The notes beneath the pieces are model-generated. The model ran no database searches. It was given only the letters and a program-made list of their open reading frames with translations, and was not told where the DNA came from. From Mycolicibacterium grossiae (lineage in GTDB: Bacteria > Actinomycetota > Actinomycetes > Mycobacteriales > Mycobacteriaceae), in NCBI RefSeq assembly GCF_008329645.1, contig NZ_CP043474.1, positions 4,154,001 to 4,218,000 of the forward strand: a stretch of DNA of 64,000 bases, given 5' to 3'. Each line of letters begins with the position of its first letter. Positions within the stretch are counted from its first letter, which is position 1. The translations under genes were made by a program, and so were the position numbers. Positions 60,020 to 64,000 of the stretch are shown one piece after another.

Positions 60020-60040
60020 CCGGCCGCCCCGCCCGGCACA

Positions 60041-61387
60041 ATGGCTGCCATGGCAGCCAACCGCGTCGCGGACCTGAAGACCCATGACGTCTCCACGATC
60101 CTCGGCACGGTGGTCAATCCCGCCGGGCTGACCCACGCCAAGACCATCCCGGTCCACCGGATCGGCGCGTTCGCCGATCCCGGGTTCGGCGCCAGCCCGG
60201 TGTGGCACGTGTTCGCCATCGACCAGACCGGCATCGTCGTCGGGCCCGGCACCGGGGTCGTGGGCGATCGGCGGATCCGCATCGACCTCGACGAACTCCA
60301 CCTGCTCGGCGACGGATTCGCCTGGGCGCCCGGCTCGTTCTTCGACCAGGACGGCAGCCCGGATCCGCTGTGCAGCAGAGGCACACTGCGCCGCATCGAG
60401 GAACGCCTCGCCACGGCGGGCTACATCGCGCAGGTGGGCCACGAGATGGAGTTCGTCCTCGTGGCCCCGGACGGGTCGGCGCTCCCGTCCCACCTGTGGG
60501 CGCAGTACGGGTTGGCCGGCGTCCTCGAATTCGAGGGTTTCGTCCGGGACGTCATCGAAGCCGCCGCGTCCGCCGGGGTGATGATCGAACAGTTCCACCC
60601 CGAGTACGGCGCCAACCAGTTCGAGATCTCGCTCGCTCCACGCACCCCCGTCGCCGCCGCCGACGCCCTCGTCCTGGCCCGCATCGTCGTCGGCCGCGTC
60701 GCCCGCCGGCACGGCGTGCGGGTTAGCCTCTCACCCGTGCCGTTCACCGGTAGCGTCGGTTCCGGTGCGCATCAGCACTTCTCACTGCAGACGTCCGACG
60801 AACCGGTGTTCTCCGGGGGTGACGGGCCGGGCGGCATGACGCCCGCGGGCCAGGCGGCGATCGCCGGGCTGCTCGCCGGCCTCGCCGACGCCCACGGCGT
60901 GCTCAGCGGATCGATCCTGTCCGGCCTGCGGATGCAACCGGGGCACTGGTCGGGCGCCACGCTGTGCTGGGGCACCGAGAACCGCGAGGCCGCCGTCCGC
61001 TTCCTCACCGGAGGTCCCGGAAACCCGCACGGCGCCAACGTCGAGGTGAAGATCGTCGACCCCTCGGCCAACCCCTACTTCGCGTCGGCCGCCATCCTCG
61101 GGTTGGCGCTCGACGGCATCGAGCGCAGCCTGCCGCTACCCGAGGAGGTCACGGTCGACCCGGCGGAGCTGAGCGACGAGCGGCGCCGCGCCGCCGGCAT
61201 CACGACGCTGCCCACCGACCAGGCCTCCGTCCTCGCCGCACTCGACCGCTCGGCGCTGCTGCGCGGCATCCTGGGTGACGCGGCGGTCGATGCGATCGTT
61301 GCGGTCCGCCGCTATGAGCACGACACTTACGGCAGCCGCACCGACGACGAACTCGCCGAGACGTTCCGGCTGGCCTGGAGCGTGTAG
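60041..61387 (+). CDS. glnA3: Glutamine synthetase-family ligase GlnA3
   Basis: A 448-aa type I GS-fold protein. Landmarks are GHEMEFVLVAPDG (metal Glu), EYGANQFEISLAP, GSGAHQHFSL (catalytic-loop His), RMQPGHWSGATLCWGTENREAAVRF (quoted core GATLCWGTENREAAVR) and NVEVKIVDPSANPYF (Arg-Glu site replaced by VEVK). No adenylylation-loop Tyr is evident. Order bfrA, x, glnA3, amidohydrolase matches M. tuberculosis Rv1876-Rv1879 as I recall. GlnA3 proteins are thought to gamma-glutamylate polyamines rather than ammonia. GTG of the amidohydrolase starts on its last base. Confidence 0.85.
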   Translation: MAAMAANRVADLKTHDVSTILGTVVNPAGLTHAKTIPVHRIGAFADPGFGASPVWHVFAIDQTGIVVGPGTGVVGDRRIRIDLDELHLLGDGFAWAPGSFFDQDGSPDPLCSRGTLRRIEERLATAGYIAQVGHEMEFVLVAPDGSALPSHLWAQYGLAGVLEFEGFVRDVIEAAASAGVMIEQFHPEYGANQFEISLAPRTPVAAADALVLARIVVGRVARRHGVRVSLSPVPFTGSVGSGAHQHFSLQTSDEPVFSGGDGPGGMTPAGQAAIAGLLAGLADAHGVLSGSILSGLRMQPGHWSGATLCWGTENREAAVRFLTGGPGNPHGANVEVKIVDPSANPYFASAAILGLALDGIERSLPLPEEVTVDPAELSDERRRAAGITTLPTDQASVLAALDRSALLRGILGDAAVDAIVAVRRYEHDTYGSRTDDELAETFRLAWSV

Positions 61388-62496
61388 TGGTCCTCCCGCT
61401 CGCCGAGCACGTCGACGCGGTCGGGCTCGTCGACCACCACGTGCACGGATACTGGCTCGACGTCGGTGACCGCCGCCGCTTCGAGAACGGCTTGAACGAG
61501 GCCAACGTCGAACCGCTGGCCGACTTCGACTCGGCGTTCGACACCCAGATCGGGTTCGCGATCCGCGCGCACTGTGCGCCACTGCTGGACCTGCCCCCGC
61601 ACGCCGACCCGGACGTCTACTGGGCGCGGCGGTCCGAACTCGGCGACGCCGAGGTGGCGCGCCGCTTCCTCGCCGCCGCCGGGGTGACGCACTGGCTGGT
61701 CGACACCGGATTCGCCGCGGGCGCCGCGGATCCCGCGACGCTCGCCGCCGCATCCGGGGGCCAGGTTGGCGAGATCGTGCGACTCGAGTCGATCGCCGAG
61801 GAGGCCGCACGCGACGAGGGCGACTACGCCGACGCGTTTTCGCGGCTCCTGGCCGAGCGCGGCGCGACGGCCGCCGGGACCAAGTCGATCCTCGCCTACC
61901 GCGGCGGCTTCGTCGGCGACCTGAGCGAACCGTCGCCGGCCGAGGTGCGCGACGCGGCCGCGCGCTGGCGCGACGCCGGCGGCACCCGGCTCACCGACCG
62001 CGTGCTGCTGCGCTTCGGTCTCCACGAGGCACTGCGCCTCGGGAAGCCGCTGCAGTTCCACACCGGCTTCGGTGATCGCGACTGCGATCTGCACGCCGCC
62101 AACCCCATTCACCTGCTGGAGTTCCTGCGACGCTCGGGGGACACGCCCATCACGCTGCTGCACTGCTATCCCTACGAGCGCGAGGCCGGCTACCTCGCGC
62201 AGGCCTTCAACAACGTGTACCTCGACGGCGGTCTGAGCATCAACCACCTCGGTGCCCGCTCGACGGCGTTCATCGGGCGGCTGTTCGAACTGGCGCCGTT
62301 CCGCAAGATCCTGTATTCGTCGGACGGATTCGGACCGGTGGAGCTGCACTATCTCGGGGCACGGTTGTGGCGCAACGGCATTCGCGAGGTCACGTCGTCG
62401 TTCGTGGCGGCGGGGGAGTGGAGCGCCGCCGACGCCGTCCGCGTCGTCGACCTCGTCGGCCACGCCACGGCGCGCCGCATCTACCGTCTGGACTGA
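61387..62496 (+). CDS. Amidohydrolase of the FluG N-terminal/Rv1879 type
   Basis: A 369-aa metal-dependent hydrolase. VDHHVHGYW (residues about 15-23) supplies the first metal His pair, QFHTGFGD (about 222-229) and LLHCYPYE (about 256-263) further His residues, and KILYSSDGFGP (about 305-315) the catalytic Asp. This is the amidohydrolase half of fungal FluG, whose other half is a GS. Here the two halves are adjacent genes that overlap by one base (TAGTG), a split FluG. Probably hydrolyses a gamma-glutamyl compound made by GlnA3 (inference). Confidence 0.8.
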   Translation: MVLPLAEHVDAVGLVDHHVHGYWLDVGDRRRFENGLNEANVEPLADFDSAFDTQIGFAIRAHCAPLLDLPPHADPDVYWARRSELGDAEVARRFLAAAGVTHWLVDTGFAAGAADPATLAAASGGQVGEIVRLESIAEEAARDEGDYADAFSRLLAERGATAAGTKSILAYRGGFVGDLSEPSPAEVRDAAARWRDAGGTRLTDRVLLRFGLHEALRLGKPLQFHTGFGDRDCDLHAANPIHLLEFLRRSGDTPITLLHCYPYEREAGYLAQAFNNVYLDGGLSINHLGARSTAFIGRLFELAPFRKILYSSDGFGPVELHYLGARLWRNGIREVTSSFVAAGEWSAADAVRVVDLVGHATARRIYRLD

Positions 62497-62503
62497 GGCG
62501 ACC

Positions 62504-62986
62504 CTAGACCTCGCCGGTGGCGTCGTAGATCCAGCTGGTGTCCGCGTTCGCGAAGTCGGCGAGCCAGGTCGGCGGCGCATGGTTGGCCAGCGCGCCCATG
62601 TCCCAGTAGTCCTTCCACAGCGTCACCACCAGGCGCCCGTCGCGTTCCTCCACCCGGTGCACCGAGACGAACCGCAGGACCGCCGATTCGCCCGTCTCCC
62701 AGTGCCACTCCTCGTGGTGTTCGTACATCACGTGGGGGCCGTCGGCGAGCAGCAGACCGTCGAAGTTCTCGTAGGAGGCCAGCGGGGCGAGCCCGATCTT
62801 CAATCGCTTCACGATGTCCTCGCCGCCCTTGGCCGCCGCCGTCGGACCCACTGGGACGTCGAGGTAGATGCAGTCGTCGGACACGTGCGCCCGCACGCCG
62901 TCCCAATCCCGGTCGGACAGCGCGCGCCACAGCCCGCGCACGGCGTCCTCGACCGACCTCGGCGACGCGACCTGCTCAACCGACAC
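62504..62986 (-). CDS. SnoaL/NTF2-like protein
   Basis: A 160-aa NTF2-like fold: VEDAVRGLWRALSDRDWDGVRAHVSDDCIYLDVP (quoted core LWRALSDRDWDGVRAHVSDD) is the N-terminal helix-loop of SnoaL/limonene-epoxide-hydrolase-like proteins, followed by strands with HHEEWHWETGE and LVVTLWKDYWDMGAL. Function unknown. GTG start. Overlaps the upstream amidohydrolase stop by 11 bp on the same strand, suggesting one operon, so it may act on the same substrate class. Confidence 0.75.
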   Translation of the reverse strand: MSVEQVASPRSVEDAVRGLWRALSDRDWDGVRAHVSDDCIYLDVPVGPTAAAKGGEDIVKRLKIGLAPLASYENFDGLLLADGPHVMYEHHEEWHWETGESAVLRFVSVHRVEERDGRLVVTLWKDYWDMGALANHAPPTWLADFANADTSWIYDATGEV

Positions 62987-64000
62987 GGCTCAGCACCTCC
63001 TCGGCTGCGGTCGGGGCGGGGGACCGGTGCGCTGCCCGCAGGAACCGTCCGGTGCGGGCGCGGCCGACCAGATCGGTGGGCACGCCTTCGGTGAACACCC
63101 TCCGGCCGCCGACGAACACGGCGGTGACGGTGTCGTCGTTGCGGTTCACCATGCGGGACAGGCCGCCGTACTGCGGGACCGGTTCCTCGGCGTAGTCGTC
63201 GAGGCGCTCGTCGAGTCGCTCCGGGTCGATGATCGCGAGATCGGCGCGGTCGCCGACCCGCAGATGGCCGGCGTCCAGCCGGTACCAGTCGGCGAGTTCG
63301 CCGGTGAGGCGGTGCACCGCCTGCTCGACGGTCATGAACGGCGTGCCCGCCCGCTGCGCGTCGCGCACGTGGCGCAACAGTCGCAGGCCCATGTTGTAGA
63401 ACGCCATGTTGCGCAGGTGCGCCCCGGCGTCGGAGAAGCCCATCTGCACACCGGGTTCGGCGGCGAGCTTCCGCAGCACCTCGGGGCGGTGGTTGGAGAT
63501 CGTGGTGCGCCAGCGCAGCGCCTTGCCGTGGTCCAGCACCAGATCCAGGAACGCATCGACCGGGTGCAGTCCGCGCTCGTCGCCGACCGCGCCGAAGGAC
63601 TTGCCGACGACGGTGGCATCCGGGCAGGCGACGATCTCGGCGTCGTAGAAGTCGCGCTGCCAGACCCGCACGCCCATCCTGTTCTCGTAGTCCTTGCGGA
63701 ACCGGCGCCGGTAGGCCTCGTCGCGCATGAGGTCGTTGCGTTCCAACTCGTCGGACAGGTGCAGCGCAGCCGCACCGGCGCCGAACTCCTCGAACACCAC
63801 CAGGTCGATGCCGTCGGCGTAGACCTCGAACGGTACGGGCAGGTGCTGCCAGCGGAAGTTGCCGCCGAGCCGGTTGATCACCCGGGCGAGTGGCCCGAGC
63901 GCCACGATGGCGTAGGGGTTGCTCTTGACGTCGGCGGCCGACAGCAGGCTGGTCTTGAGCGGGTTGCGCACGATGCCGAGGGACTGGAACAGCTGTGAGC
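62976..64000 (-). CDS. D-aminoacylase-type amidohydrolase (C-terminal part, cut by window edge)
   Basis: At least 341 residues remain and the frame is open to the window edge, so the N-terminus with its first metal histidines lies outside. The visible part has MGFSDAGAHLRNMAF (catalytic Asp and His), MTVEQAVHRLTGELADWY and GDRADLAIIDPERLDE, then the VFVGGRRVF strand; all are typical of the N-acyl-D-amino-acid deacylase / DUF-type amidohydrolase family. The substrate is unknown. Full members are about 550-590 aa. Co-transcribed with the NTF2-like gene (11-bp overlap). Confidence 0.78.
   Translation of the reverse strand, partial: SQLFQSLGIVRNPLKTSLLSAADVKSNPYAIVALGPLARVINRLGGNFRWQHLPVPFEVYADGIDLVVFEEFGAGAAALHLSDELERNDLMRDEAYRRRFRKDYENRMGVRVWQRDFYDAEIVACPDATVVGKSFGAVGDERGLHPVDAFLDLVLDHGKALRWRTTISNHRPEVLRKLAAEPGVQMGFSDAGAHLRNMAFYNMGLRLLRHVRDAQRAGTPFMTVEQAVHRLTGELADWYRLDAGHLRVGDRADLAIIDPERLDERLDDYAEEPVPQYGGLSRMVNRNDDTVTAVFVGGRRVFTEGVPTDLVGRARTGRFLRAAHRSPAPTAAEEVLSRVG

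Overview
The window is very GC-rich DNA from an actinobacterium, almost certainly a rapidly growing mycobacterium (Mycolicibacterium type). The clearest markers are an antigen-85C-type mycolyltransferase, a BfrA bacterioferritin next to a Bfd ferredoxin with IdeR-like iron boxes, a GlnA3-type glutamine synthetase, a DUF1810 protein of the Rv1873 type, and many ATGA/GTGA gene overlaps. From memory of M. tuberculosis H37Rv, several genes keep the gene order of the Rv1866-Rv1879 neighbourhood. These are the CoA-transferase and thiolase (like Rv1866/Rv1867), the FAD reductase (Rv1869c), DUF1810 (Rv1873), the EthD and FDOR proteins (Rv1874/Rv1875), bfrA (Rv1876), glnA3 (Rv1878) and the amidohydrolase (Rv1879). 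Against that backbone, about 26 kb of sugar-catabolic and other accessory genes lie between the Rv1867-like and Rv1869c-like genes.

Layout. 0-5.1 kb: a small stress membrane protein, a CPBP protease, and a CoA-transferase/thiolase pair. 5.1-13.5 kb: an L-rhamnose operon (transporter, isomerase, aldolase-dehydrogenase fusion, kinase, L-lactate dehydrogenase, LacI regulator) behind a promoter with a perfect LacI-type palindrome. The route runs from L-rhamnose to DHAP and pyruvate. 13.5-25.9 kb: a divergent SorC-controlled locus for an unidentified sugar alcohol. It has an SDR beside the regulator, then an operon of SIS isomerase, FGGY kinase, RPE-like epimerase, two zinc dehydrogenases, another SDR, an RbsA/RbsC-type ABC transporter and two tandem near-duplicate binding lipoproteins. 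Four operator repeats lie on a 20-bp register in the promoter region.

26.3-31.3 kb: three translationally coupled genes (DUF559-like nuclease, winged-helix-like protein, large protein with two P-loop domains including a HerA/FtsK-like one). This is the best candidate for an undescribed, possibly defensive, system. 31.3-40 kb: housekeeping genes (FAD reductase, HhH-GPD protein, TfoX, DUF72, luciferase-like oxidoreductase, Lon, SDR, FbpC). 40-43.8 kb: a membrane cyclase-like protein with substituted catalytic residues, coupled to an MscS channel with a cyclic-nucleotide-binding domain. 43.8-51.2 kb: DUF1810, GH13 amylase, a deaminase, membrane proteins, a TPR protein, an ABC-2-like permease with TetR, and a cupin. 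51.2-64 kb: a paired intergenic repeat, a flavin monooxygenase with a divergent TetR, a thioesterase, FUSC, EthD/FDOR, an enoyl-CoA hydratase, bfd/bfrA, an AhpD-like protein, glnA3 with a FluG-type amidohydrolase, an NTF2-like protein and the C-terminal part of a D-aminoacylase-type amidohydrolase cut by the window edge.

Two nearly identical KstR-type boxes lie upstream of the thioesterase and the AhpD-like gene. I saw no tRNA, rRNA, CRISPR array, insertion sequence or prophage. All assignments come from reading the sequence; no database search was run.
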